This document shows, piece after piece, positions 38,201-45,908 of a stretch of 64,000 nucleotides of DNA (positions are counted from its first letter, which is position 1; the number at the start of each line of letters is the position of its first letter). The stretch lies in the NCBI GenBank assembly GCA_018402085.1, contig JAGYJM010000002.1:2433501-2497500 (forward strand). Reading direction: 5' to 3'. This DNA comes from Flavobacteriales bacterium. Lineage in GTDB: Bacteria > Bacteroidota > Bacteroidia > Flavobacteriales_D > Sanyastnellaceae. A program made the position numbers and the translations under genes. The notes beneath the pieces were generated by a model. That model searched no databases, had not been told where the DNA came from, and was given only the letters and a program-made list of their open reading frames with translations.

Positions 38201-38648
38201 TGCATTTGACTGGGATCTGATGGCATACAACTTCTACCCGTACTTCTATGCCAATCAAGAAGAATGGTATAGTCTGATGAATTCTTCCAGCAATGCAGAC
38301 TCCATTTTCCAAGCGTTCCTCAAATCCGGTATGGCCAAGGCCGTTGTAGCTGTGAGGCCAGGGTTTGAAGCAGCGGTCAACCTGTTCATGGAAACAGGAA
38401 CCATTTGGAATGGAAATGGATATGTCCTAGAGTCAGATGATGACCAGTACATGTCCGCCGAGGATGAACTTCAGACAGGTGAAGAGTTCGTAGAAAAAAC
38501 TTGGAAAACCAAAATCCCATCATCTCTCACCATTATTCAAGAAAGCAGTACCTACCTCGCAGGTAGCGGGTTACCTTCTTTCTGTGAAGATGGCACACCA
38601 CTGGCTGTTGGAACCTCTCAGCTAGGGGTTAGCACAACACCTCAGTAA
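35277..38648 (+). CDS. large protein of unknown family, 1123 aa
   Basis: Not recognised as a named family. No signal peptide and no clear membrane segment. Residues ~1-490 are mixed alpha/beta. Then the link VPGEVSHIENVMAREYKERS (~507-526), a Thr/Glu-rich coiled-coil stretch (~527-572), a Gly/Ser/Asn-rich segment (~576-616), an amphipathic helix with repeated VVQKAVEKVVQKV (~622-635), and a conserved-looking core HGFDNKEGASHVTGVYRWVD/NYGRRLMYEF (~653-690). Residues ~780-1070 are aromatic, with WAEWGGG, GGAFNVNIVATC and a long helix (HIKAWQIETYNLLQQAYMEK). It is the core of the island and may be a scaffold or delivery protein. Confidence 0.75.
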   Translation: MDKYPLFRFATVAPTQLITEEDKQIGFVFHHDLTSSTFHSAVASLTTQSAIETALNSTAASFTNLESLQAVKTIDSDLFDFALWITKNYSTITISDLNTRTTSLTALSNTNKETLWDNIFYQVVTNEDNSVADACIRMLLGNYFLEEFNTFMGGSPGTDFTDEEKKKFIRIAKASIVIPKKIGKRVDPLASGSEHTKSAHSPMLFDTLTDSIAKSNLAKLELAEGELSAAFVTFNEEIADQRETFNNTNIEPTIVDAETKQASSSAIKRPTTMPRFTTTLTFNSTYLTGKVSTQTLKIFNELNVTVGSSLQPLLESISNLKKEQYKNMLGSKQKSAKTAVVNSTQILLHDVPKNNTIACRFEPLIEDPSKYSLHFVQYFSKQEAQFQKLSISVAENSGNSVSDSEVISGAQLKANHIVLEELFTDGLGFASSSTVDITINVTDISGASGSITMNNVAIGTTPTEQLQTNTDGNPESESGSLSAPMYGVTKLGTATFRRVEQKLCEYVPGEVSHIENVMAREYKERSTRSLSRTEVSTTEETVEETERLTDTATTERFEIQSEVQSAFEETQSQDTGWSAGVQGSYGVGGAGSLSFNANAFGNYSNSSSTSGSTSNSIQQAQEVVQKAVEKVVQKVSTRRTSKMIKEFEENNRHGFDNKEGASHVTGVYRWVDRVYDNFLVNYGRRLMYEFSIPEPAKNFKESLRNVEVLPNNIRILPRPITLEEAGVSRPEDLNQENYAYLAGLYNADIRECPPSVIEVSKAYSETPNDGSNGNAISKSYNDLIIPEGYVCHWAEWGGGVINIPESSGTDQIWPAGEINIGVRTWPLLGYFNGAYESLWRMMEGTIPVSFRSIGGAFNVNIVATCNVKESHIKAWQIETYNLLQQAYMEKLEQYNQQMAQLAVNDQTSDFQINSAESRSIEIQEIKRICIELITRPFNINMARNNYFPANDNDIYHVNATEEFQKHAARVKFLEAAFDWDLMAYNFYPYFYANQEEWYSLMNSSSNADSIFQAFLKSGMAKAVVAVRPGFEAAVNLFMETGTIWNGNGYVLESDDDQYMSAEDELQTGEEFVEKTWKTKIPSSLTIIQESSTYLAGSGLPSFCEDGTPLAVGTSQLGVSTTPQ

Positions 38649-38822
38649 GTCCTAGTACCCTCATCCCAAACCATTGAGGACTATACTCATAGATGCTTTC
38701 TCAAAGCTCCTTGAGTGTAGTTCTCCGTGGTAAGGATGTAGGAGCGCCACCTACCATAATTGTAAAAAAAAGCCACTCCCACAACCTTTACAGCTTCTTT
38801 CACCTAACTACAACGCACCATC
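38649..38822. other. intergenic region before PoNe-like gene
   Basis: 174 bp, AT-rich, with an A8 run (38764) and short partly palindromic text (CTCAAAGCTCCTTGAG). No supported small gene or terminator; it may hold a separate promoter for the toxin-immunity pair. Confidence 0.4.
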
Positions 38823-40895
38823 ATGTCCGGCTTCCAAGAAGATCAGTTCCCTAGTCAGTTCAATAATTCATATTTCAATACTGGTCCTTTTATCGAGAGT
38901 GCAATTGCATTAATCGATACCGAAACGGCTCCCCAACAGAAAGCGGAGAAATTACCTTTGAAAAGCAGAAGGCTGAAACTAACTTCTTTTGATAGCTTAC
39001 GCGAAGGTTGCATTCCCAAGAAAGGTGGCACCATTGGTGCTGAGATTATCCTCAAAGAAAATAGCGACGCCTCAACACAAGGTGGTAAAGTTTCAGATCT
39101 TACCACTGAAAGAAGCTTTACGGCAGCTGATATTCTACGTGTGAATTGTGCTTATCTCGGCCGAGAGCTTATGTTTTTTATAGAGAAAAAATCAAAAGAT
39201 GAGAGTCAATTAGAAGAAGTTGTCACGTGGTATCTTCAAGGGGTATTTCGCGGAGACCCAGCAGCCCAGAGCGCTTATCGAAACATCTTTCTGAAAATGG
39301 TTCAGTCGTACTATGACCAACATAAACCATCGACTGTGCTGAGCGACGCTGAACGCTTCTGGAAAGTACTAATGGAAGTATGGGACATTGCTTTAAGAGA
39401 GGTTATTTCTAAGGCTTTTCAATACCTAGCCGACAGCGTCAGATCATTGAAAATTGGAGAGGGACAAGAACATCTCTGGAAACCAGTAGCAACCAAGAAT
39501 GGCATTAAGTACGAACCTTTGTTCATTTCTGAATACACACTTCAACTGAATAAGTTTGCTGCTCGACTTTTAAAAATTGGCGCCGATATCGAAGAAAAGA
39601 TGATCAAAGAAATGATCTCAAGCTTGGAAGAGCTTGAATCGCGTCAACAAGCTGACAACTCCTATTGGAGTCTATTGCCTGAAGGTATTTTTCATGAAAT
39701 CACCGAAGTGATCAAGGCGATTCCTAAACCCATAGGCTTGCTACATACGATCACGAAAAACTTAGTGTATGCCAATGAACTTGTTAATGCATTCTTAGTT
39801 GGAGTACTAAATGGCTTCATTGAACTTATCGCGTCAACTCTAGAGCTGATTTCAATACTCACAGATCACGTTAAACTACGCAAGCTACTTAACGCGATCA
39901 AGGGTCTGCTCATTGCATTAAATGACCCAGTTAAAAGAACAGCCTTACTCGTAAATCTATTGGTTACATTTATCTCTAAGTATAGGAATGCAGAAAGCGC
40001 ACATGACATTGCCAAATACCTTGGTGAAGACTTAGCTGAGATCATCTTCAGTATCCTCCAAGCCTCAACAGGAGTCGGAGCAGTAAAAGTAGGTGCTAAG
40101 CTAGCAGCTCGAGCGGGTATAAAGGCAGGCCCAAAGACTTTGAATGAAATACCAGATTTACTCAAGCAGTGGACAAAAGAACTGGAATCTCCAGAAGACA
40201 CTCGTAAACTGCTGGAGCGAGAAGGGCGTGATTCAGACCTCAAGTTAGAACCAAGAATATTCGACGACCTTTCACCGGACCAAAAGAGAGACTACCTAAA
40301 GCAGCAAGAAGTTCTCGCTGACATTGACAAGACTGGCGAAGTTCCTAAAGGCACCAGGACAAACGAAAGTGGTGAAACGGTACCCCGGGTGGATAGAGAC
40401 AACACCGCCAAAGGAAATTGGGGACAAATGTGGTGCTCTCAAGACTTTATGAATAGAGCTCCATTTAGAATGCGCCCTATGCATAAGATGGTGACTAGCA
40501 TCAGTTCAAAGATCGTCAACAAACGAATAGATTGTATCTTCGAAAACTTGGACTATAAGCATCCTGGGCCGCCACCGAAGTACCTGCTAGTTGAAGCAAA
40601 ATCTCTTGGAAGTGTGCAGAGTGTTACAGTTGACGGCTATAAACAAGGTGCGTTCGAATGGAACATGGAACGACTTGAAAAAACTCTCCGGGATAATCCG
40701 GAGTTTAAGGATATGAGTAAAGTGGAAATGGAAAGTCTTCTTGCCAAAATTCGTGATAGTCATGAGTCTTTACTTTACAGAAAAGAAGGAGTATTAAATC
40801 AAGATAAAACAATCGTTGAACCAGAAATTTGGCTACTAGATGCCAAAGGAAATAAGGTTAAGGATGTTACGGAACTTTACCTGAAAAAATATTAA
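38823..40895 (+). CDS. polymorphic toxin with PoNe-like DNase domain
   Basis: 690 aa. N-terminal ~1-290 of unknown fold; ~300-440 is rich in hydrophobic helices (LVNAFLVGVLNGFIELIAST, LLIALNDP, LLVTFISKY); ~525-690 is a PD-(D/E)xK nuclease of the PoNe type: KGNWGQMW (~530-537), Asp570 in NKRIDCIFEN, Glu591 and Lys593 in LLVEAKSLG. PoNe toxins cut DNA of rival bacteria. The Glu usually found in the first motif (GNxGE) is Gln535 here. There is no signal peptide or sorting tail. The next gene is a PoNi-type immunity protein, 21 bp away. Confidence 0.82.
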   Translation: MSGFQEDQFPSQFNNSYFNTGPFIESAIALIDTETAPQQKAEKLPLKSRRLKLTSFDSLREGCIPKKGGTIGAEIILKENSDASTQGGKVSDLTTERSFTAADILRVNCAYLGRELMFFIEKKSKDESQLEEVVTWYLQGVFRGDPAAQSAYRNIFLKMVQSYYDQHKPSTVLSDAERFWKVLMEVWDIALREVISKAFQYLADSVRSLKIGEGQEHLWKPVATKNGIKYEPLFISEYTLQLNKFAARLLKIGADIEEKMIKEMISSLEELESRQQADNSYWSLLPEGIFHEITEVIKAIPKPIGLLHTITKNLVYANELVNAFLVGVLNGFIELIASTLELISILTDHVKLRKLLNAIKGLLIALNDPVKRTALLVNLLVTFISKYRNAESAHDIAKYLGEDLAEIIFSILQASTGVGAVKVGAKLAARAGIKAGPKTLNEIPDLLKQWTKELESPEDTRKLLEREGRDSDLKLEPRIFDDLSPDQKRDYLKQQEVLADIDKTGEVPKGTRTNESGETVPRVDRDNTAKGNWGQMWCSQDFMNRAPFRMRPMHKMVTSISSKIVNKRIDCIFENLDYKHPGPPPKYLLVEAKSLGSVQSVTVDGYKQGAFEWNMERLEKTLRDNPEFKDMSKVEMESLLAKIRDSHESLLYRKEGVLNQDKTIVEPEIWLLDAKGNKVKDVTELYLKKY

Positions 40896-40916
40896 CCATT
40901 TGATATCTGCATAAAA

Positions 40917-41618
40917 ATGAGAGATCGACGCAAAGACTTGAACCATTTTAACGAAATGATAGAAGGACTTGTTTATGGCGAGCAATTGATGGTGCCAAAA
41001 CTGGAATCTGGTGAGCTTTCTGAAAATGCAATTCTTGCTAATCGGATCTCACTTTTGAAATACATGTACGAAATCCTCTACTGCCAATACTCCATGGGCA
41101 GTAGCCTTGGTGAGATGCAGCAAACCTTGGAGCGCATCGTAGATTACCACGCAAAAGGGTTCTTGAGTCTGAGGCATGCGTACAGTAAAGCGATTAACAT
41201 TGTTTCAGTAGCCTATTGCCTAGGGATGAGTGCCGAAGATTGGACTCCTTTCATCAAGGAACTTGAGGAGCTTGGCGAATACGACCGCCTTATGGGCCAT
41301 ATTGCAACCGAAATGGGGATGGATCTGAGTATACCTAGTAAAACCAAACGGGTACCCTATGGGCATCTCGTGAAGGTATTTGATGCTTCTGCAAGCCAAG
41401 AAGTAGACATCATTAAAGAATACCTTACGCGTCATTGGTATAAAGGACATGATGATTCCTACTGGCACGGGAATCATAAAGATGAAAAACTCTATTTCGG
41501 CTACTGGTGCTTTGAGTCTGCGGCAGTGGTGAAAATCCTAGGTCTTGACCCTGAAGAGTTCAACGGTGTGGACTACTTCCCCATTGACATATTACAGAAT
41601 GATGGACCTATTATTTGA
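40917..41618 (+). CDS. PoNi-like immunity protein (DUF1910/DUF1911)
   Basis: 233 aa. All-helical, two-part layout: N-terminal DUF1910-like helices (~1-115) and C-terminal DUF1911-like part with HWYKGHDDSYWHGNH, LYFGYWCFESAAVVKILGLD and FNGVDYFPIDIL. These are the defining phrases of PoNi proteins that neutralise PoNe nucleases. It sits 21 bp behind the PoNe-like gene, so the producer is protected from its own toxin. No membrane or export signal, as expected of a cytosolic inhibitor of a DNase. Confidence 0.85.
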   Translation: MRDRRKDLNHFNEMIEGLVYGEQLMVPKLESGELSENAILANRISLLKYMYEILYCQYSMGSSLGEMQQTLERIVDYHAKGFLSLRHAYSKAINIVSVAYCLGMSAEDWTPFIKELEELGEYDRLMGHIATEMGMDLSIPSKTKRVPYGHLVKVFDASASQEVDIIKEYLTRHWYKGHDDSYWHGNHKDEKLYFGYWCFESAAVVKILGLDPEEFNGVDYFPIDILQNDGPII

Positions 41619-41673
41619 CCGTATTAAGGTTATTAGGTGACCACGTCGTTTGATCTTGAAACCTCTATCACAA

Positions 41674-42159
41674 ATGAAAAAACACAATTGGATGGGCTTT
41701 GCCCCATGGTTTCTGACTTTTGCCTGCACAGCCATGCTGATTGTCATTGGGTATTTTCTAGTGGAGAACATTCAATGGTACAAGGCAAGTGTGTTTAGCT
41801 CATCGATTGTTGATGTGAATCAGCCCCGGTACAGACTGCATGCCTATCACCTGCATTTAGGCGTGCTGAAAAGGTCTGTTGGCCTTTTCACAGGCTTTGC
41901 CATCATGTTTTTAGGGCTTGGGGTGGCGTTTTTCACTTTGCGAAACAATTCGACTCTCGATGCCTCTACCGGTGGGTTGTCAGTAAAGCTTGTTACAGCA
42001 TCGCCCGGTTTGATGGCCTTGATCGTTGGTGCGTTTATCATCACCTCCACCATCAACAGTAAGGACTCCTACCCTGAGTACAATTCTGAAACGCCAAGAG
42101 GCCAAAGCATTGACGAGCCCCTAGACAAGGGTAAGAAGCCGTCTTTACCTTTCGAATAA
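41674..42159 (+). CDS. membrane protein, three transmembrane segments
   Basis: 161 aa from ATG 41674. Hydrophobic segments at ~13-32 (FLTFACTAMLIVIGYFLV), ~69-91 (VGLFTGFAIMFLGLGVAF) and ~112-128 (LMALIVGAFIITSTI), with a polar tail. No known family. It lies 55 bp after the immunity gene on the same strand and may belong to the island, perhaps as an inner-membrane partner. Confidence 0.65.
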   Translation: MKKHNWMGFAPWFLTFACTAMLIVIGYFLVENIQWYKASVFSSSIVDVNQPRYRLHAYHLHLGVLKRSVGLFTGFAIMFLGLGVAFFTLRNNSTLDASTGGLSVKLVTASPGLMALIVGAFIITSTINSKDSYPEYNSETPRGQSIDEPLDKGKKPSLPFE

Positions 42160-42190
42160 ATAGATAGTCTACCCCAAAAAACACTCTCTT

Positions 42191-42499
42191 ATGAAAACAG
42201 TATTTGCTCTTATCGCGCTGACTTGCTTGTCGGCCTCCAGTACCTCTTTTTTACAGGAAATTGAGCCCGAAGACTTAGAGTCCACCTGTAAGGTGTTGTC
42301 TAGTCTGACTGGATCAGCCATTGACGATAACCGCAAAGACCTGGTTGTACTCTATTACAATACCTACACCTCCATTCGTTCAGATTATGAGATCAACGAG
42401 GGGTGCGATGAGTATTTTGATGCCATTCAAGAAGGCTATTTTGACGCTTCAGGCGAAGACGATGAGTCGCCGTGCTTTCTGGGATTGGCTCGAAGATGA
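42191..42499 (+). CDS. small exported hypothetical protein
   Basis: 102 aa. N-terminal signal (MKTVFALIALTCLSASS) followed by an acidic body with three further Cys residues (TCKVLSSL, EGCDEYFD, SPCFLG), suggestive of disulfides in the periplasm. Not recognised. Overlaps the next small gene by 38 bp in another frame. Confidence 0.5.
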   Translation: MKTVFALIALTCLSASSTSFLQEIEPEDLESTCKVLSSLTGSAIDDNRKDLVVLYYNTYTSIRSDYEINEGCDEYFDAIQEGYFDASGEDDESPCFLGLARR

Positions 42500-42635
42500 A
42501 GTCAAGAAAAACGGACCACATGCGCCTTCTCTTCAGCAATTCAAAGCCACCCACAAAATGTACCAGCGCATTTCGATTGTGCTGCTTACCCTTGCTCTGA
42601 TATTGCTGGTAAGCGCAGACCCCGTCCATTTGTAA
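42462..42635 (+). CDS. small tail-anchored-like protein, 57 aa
   Basis: From ATG 42462 (MSRRAFWDWLEDEVKKNG): a charged helix, then one C-terminal hydrophobic segment (ISIVLLTLALILLVSA, ~37-52). It starts inside the upstream gene, typical of coupled small genes. The frame upstream of 42462 is only a shadow of that gene. Function unknown; support is limited to its start and topology. Confidence 0.4.
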   Translation: MSRRAFWDWLEDEVKKNGPHAPSLQQFKATHKMYQRISIVLLTLALILLVSADPVHL

Positions 42636-42837
42636 CAGAAGAAATCATGAGCCGGCATCATTACAAAGGCATTGAGGGGTTGTGGATTTAATACAGCCAG
42701 AGTACAGTAAAAAAACAGCTCTATTGGTCACTTTAGCAGACTCCCTGAAGAATGCCAGTTCGCCTGTGCACCTATGTGCCTGTACGCCTGTATGCCCGTT
42801 CGCCGATTTCCCTACCTTGCCCGCCAAACCTCCGTAC

Positions 42838-44034
42838 ATGATTGACCGTCCCGTTCAAAAGAGCAAGCGCATTGACGAGCTCGATCTTTTCAGAGGATTC
42901 GCCATTCTGGGCATTTTCATGGTCAACATTCTGGTCATGAACGTAAGTTTTCTCTACCGTGGCGAGTGGGAGGCCGAACACATCGGATGGCTTCAACAGG
43001 CCTCTTTCTTCGTCCTCGAAAACCTCTTCTACAGCAAATTCTTCACGATTTTCTCGTTCCTTTTCGGTATTGGCGTGGCCTTTCAAATGCAGCGTGCGCG
43101 TGAGAACGGCAGGTTCAGTACGGCCTTTTTTCTGCGTCGGTTTGTGGTGCTCTTTCTCCTCGGTGTAGCTCACATTTTATTCATATGGGCAGGCGATATC
43201 CTCCACCTCTACGGAGCACTCGGTCTCTTGCTGCTCGTGTTCTTCAGGTTGCCGCCTATCGGACTGGTCGTCTCAGCAGTACTCGTTTTCGCCTTCCCTT
43301 TTTACACCCCGATTCTCGAGTCATTCATGCAGTGGATCGGATTCGACTATGCCGCACCGCTCGCCGCACTCAGCCGTGAAGAAATCCTCGAGCTGAAACA
43401 CCAGGGCAGTTACCTGAGCGGTGTGCATCTTCGTCTGAAAGAGTATGCCTTCGTGATGTCATTCGTGTATTCGGGCATTGTACCTGTGGCGTTCACTGCC
43501 ATGCTACTCGGCGGCGCGTTGGTCAAAGCAGGCTGGCTCAATAACCTCGGTGAAAAGATTCGTCAGAGTACGCCCTATGTTCTCATTTCATTGGTAATTC
43601 TACTCATCTACCGATTCACGCTGCTCTTCTACATCGTTCCCAACTTCAAAGTTGAAGACGGCACTCCACTTTCGATCTTTCTGGTGACGCTCTACCAGGT
43701 CTCAGACCTTTCGATCTCTTTCGGACTACTGTGGCTCGTCGGCACACTTTGGCGAGTGAGACTCATGCAACGATTGCTCTCTCCGCTTCGCTATGTCGGA
43801 CGTATGGCACTGTCGAATTACATCCTTCAAAGCATCATCGGCTACCTGATCATGCGCACCTTCAACGGCTATGAAGTCTTCACGCCCTTCGAATGTATCC
43901 TCATCGTGCTCGCCGTTTACACCGTTCAAATCTTCCTGAGCAAGTGGTGGCTGCAAAGCTTCAGGTTTGGTCCGCTTGAGTGGTTGTGGCGCTGTGCATC
44001 TTACCTCAAGCTGTTGCCTTTGTGCAGGTCTTGA
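42838..44034 (+). CDS. DUF418 family multi-spanning membrane protein (YeiB-like)
   Basis: 398 aa, ~9-10 transmembrane helices. Opening RIDELDLFRGFAILGIFMVN is the DUF418/YeiB hallmark, followed by the FLFGIGVAFQMQRAR loop and, at the end, a DUF418 C-terminal core (LLSPLRYVGRMALSNYILQS, FGPLEWLWR). Role proposed for the family is transport or acyl transfer, not proven. Start ATG 42838 is chosen because homology begins there and a TACCTTGC box precedes it; the longer frame contains a repeat-like sequence (42756-42800). Confidence 0.9.
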   Translation: MIDRPVQKSKRIDELDLFRGFAILGIFMVNILVMNVSFLYRGEWEAEHIGWLQQASFFVLENLFYSKFFTIFSFLFGIGVAFQMQRARENGRFSTAFFLRRFVVLFLLGVAHILFIWAGDILHLYGALGLLLLVFFRLPPIGLVVSAVLVFAFPFYTPILESFMQWIGFDYAAPLAALSREEILELKHQGSYLSGVHLRLKEYAFVMSFVYSGIVPVAFTAMLLGGALVKAGWLNNLGEKIRQSTPYVLISLVILLIYRFTLLFYIVPNFKVEDGTPLSIFLVTLYQVSDLSISFGLLWLVGTLWRVRLMQRLLSPLRYVGRMALSNYILQSIIGYLIMRTFNGYEVFTPFECILIVLAVYTVQIFLSKWWLQSFRFGPLEWLWRCASYLKLLPLCRS

Positions 44035-44038
44035 TGTT

Positions 44039-44088
44039 CGCCGCGAAAGCGGCGGATGGCTTTGTTATCATCCGGCGCTTTTGCGCCG
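44039..44088. terminator. two GC-rich hairpins after DUF418 gene
   Basis: CGCCGC GAAA GCGGCG (44039-44054) and CGGCGC TTTT GCGCCG (44073-44088). No T-run follows, so they could be terminators or copies of the dispersed AAAA/TTTT-loop palindromes. Confidence 0.5.
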
Positions 44089-44178
44089 AAAACTGACCGG
44101 AAATGCGTACCTTCTCTTCAATGAAGATGACAGGGCGCATGTCTAGCAACCTGTTTATCTACCGATCACTGCGAATTA

Positions 44179-45057
44179 ATGGAGCGGAATACCGTCTACA
44201 CTTCAGAACACCATGCCGTTCAGTACCTGAATGCACCGATACGCCTGCAAGACTATGGCGTCGGAATCTTCGAGTCTGCGCCTACCAAATCGGCACTGAA
44301 AAAGGCCATCAAACGTGGATGTGTGACCGTGAACGGATCTCCTGCCACCACAGCCACCATACTCAACGGAGGTGAAAAAATTGAGCTTAGCGTGTCTCTT
44401 GAACATCAATCCACTCCGCGATTTGACCTTGACCTCCGGGTACTCTTTGAAGACGATTACCTGGCCGTGATTCACAAACCCGCGGGGATCTCCGTCAGCG
44501 GTAATCGCTTGAAAACGATCGCACATGCACTCAAATGGAACATCCGCCGAAGTTTTCAGTCAGACGCCGCGCCGCCACAACCGGTGCACCGACTCGACTA
44601 TCCCACAACAGGTAACCTGCTCATAGGTAAGACCAGTCGCAGCATCAGGGCACTGAACAGGCTTTTTGCCGAAAAGAAGATTCGTAAAACCTACTACGCA
44701 ATCACTATTGGAGATATGCAACCTGAGGGCGAGATCACGGCTGACATCGACGGTAAAAGTGCATCCTCGGGCTATACGGTCATTGACTCGGTAGCATCAA
44801 CACGCTTTGGAAGGCTCAACCTGATCGAGCTGATTCCGCAAACAGGACGCAGGCACCAGCTTCGAAAGCATCTGGCTATGATCGGAAATCCCATTCTGGG
44901 CGATAAAGAATATGGTATCAAAGACCTCATTTTGCGTGGCAAAGGCTTGTACCTTCATGCCTGCGGACTGAAGTTTACCCACCCGCTGACCGATGAAACG
45001 GTAATGATCAACAACCCTTTACCGGGAAAATTCACGAAGATTTTCCCTGAACAATAG
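44179..45057 (+). CDS. RluA family RNA pseudouridine synthase
   Basis: 292 aa. N-terminal S4-like RNA-binding part (APTKSALKKAIKRGCVTVNG), then the catalytic domain with VIHKPAGISV, HRLDYPTTGNLL (Asp is the catalytic residue of HRLDxxTSG), KTYYAITIG and IELIPQTGRRHQLRKH. It isomerises uridine in rRNA or tRNA. The exact target site cannot be told. A TACCTTCT box at 44108-44115 could be its promoter. Start at ATG 44179 keeps the S4 part intact. Confidence 0.92.
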   Translation: MERNTVYTSEHHAVQYLNAPIRLQDYGVGIFESAPTKSALKKAIKRGCVTVNGSPATTATILNGGEKIELSVSLEHQSTPRFDLDLRVLFEDDYLAVIHKPAGISVSGNRLKTIAHALKWNIRRSFQSDAAPPQPVHRLDYPTTGNLLIGKTSRSIRALNRLFAEKKIRKTYYAITIGDMQPEGEITADIDGKSASSGYTVIDSVASTRFGRLNLIELIPQTGRRHQLRKHLAMIGNPILGDKEYGIKDLILRGKGLYLHACGLKFTHPLTDETVMINNPLPGKFTKIFPEQ

Positions 45058-45159
45058 TAACCCCTGACATACCTGAAGCTACAGGTCTTTCCAAACAAGC
45101 GATGCATACAGGTTTGTTTTATCTTCACCGCATCGCAAAGACTGCTGATCATGCTGCTC

Positions 45160-45744
45160 ATGAAATCGGTTCACCGTACTCTCTCAGCAATAAGGATAAT
45201 TTTGCTGCCACTCTTTCTTCTGTTGTGCATCCATGCCTCAGCTCAGGAAGCAAGCACCACCTGGGGCATCAAAGCCGGGATCAACTTTGCTGAACTCTAC
45301 GGTGATGATGCGCTGCCTGACAGTGACCGCAAGGTGGGGTATTCTATCGGTGGGTTCATGAACCTCCCGCTGACCGACGAACTGAGCTTTCAGCCTGAAG
45401 CCATCTGGTCACTGCAAGGTGAGAAATCAGAGAAAAAAGGGCGGTATGACATCTCTTATCTCAACGTCCCCTTTATGTTCAAGTGGCAGAACGGACGGTT
45501 CTACACAGAGGCCGGTCCGCAGATAGGCTTTCTGACGATCAATTCAAGCAAGGATGTTCCGGATGATATTCGCGTCACCGACTTTGAGAGCTTTGATTTC
45601 GCCGCAAACCTTGGCGTAGGGTACGCCATCGCTTCAGACTTTGCCCTCGGCATTCGCTACACGCAAGGTTTGGTGAATATTGTGCAAGGACAAGACCTGA
45701 AGAACAGCGTCATCTACGTCGGTTTGACGTGGAAACTATTCTAA
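45160..45744 (+). CDS. PorT-like outer-membrane beta-barrel protein
   Basis: ~194 aa. Signal peptide ending ASAQE, then the barrel pattern TWGIKAGINFAELYG, LSFQPEAIWSLQGEK, YLNVPFMFKW and YTEAGPQIGFL, with a C-terminal Phe. This is the OMP_b-brl_2/PorT type; PorT itself is part of the T9SS, but many paralogues have other roles. A second ATG choice at 45151 is possible; a TATCTTCA box lies at 45120-45127. Confidence 0.85.
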   Translation: MKSVHRTLSAIRIILLPLFLLLCIHASAQEASTTWGIKAGINFAELYGDDALPDSDRKVGYSIGGFMNLPLTDELSFQPEAIWSLQGEKSEKKGRYDISYLNVPFMFKWQNGRFYTEAGPQIGFLTINSSKDVPDDIRVTDFESFDFAANLGVGYAIASDFALGIRYTQGLVNIVQGQDLKNSVIYVGLTWKLF

Positions 45745-45908
45745 ACCGTCCACGAACTACCATCCACCAACCACGATCTAGTCGGTGCTGCGCTTCAACA
45801 GACCGGCGGCAGTAGCCGCCGCCACACTATATCGCTCAAACTGACCTAAGCAGCGCAATGATGCGCTAAACCATCCACGAACTACCAGCCACCAACCACG
45901 ATCAACAT
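45745..45908. repeat. intergenic region with REP-like palindrome pair
   Basis: Contains CCGGCGGCAGTAGCCGCCGCC (45803-45823), CACACT, and AGCGCAATGATGCGCT (45851-45866), the same pair as at 16362-16415. Flanked on both sides by a repeated phrase (CACGAACTACCA.CCACCAACCACGATC at 45751-45778 and 45875-45902), so the element sits between two direct repeats of about 28 bp. Confidence 0.75.

Noticed and set aside
33598-42160. A complete T6SS or contractile injection system
   Set aside because: No sheath, tube, VgrG/PAAR, baseplate or AAA unfoldase gene is present in the window, so the name is not justified.
42682-42840. Longer N-terminus of the DUF418 protein
   Set aside because: The extension has CxxC-like repeat text and no homology; the usual DUF418 opening begins at 42838.
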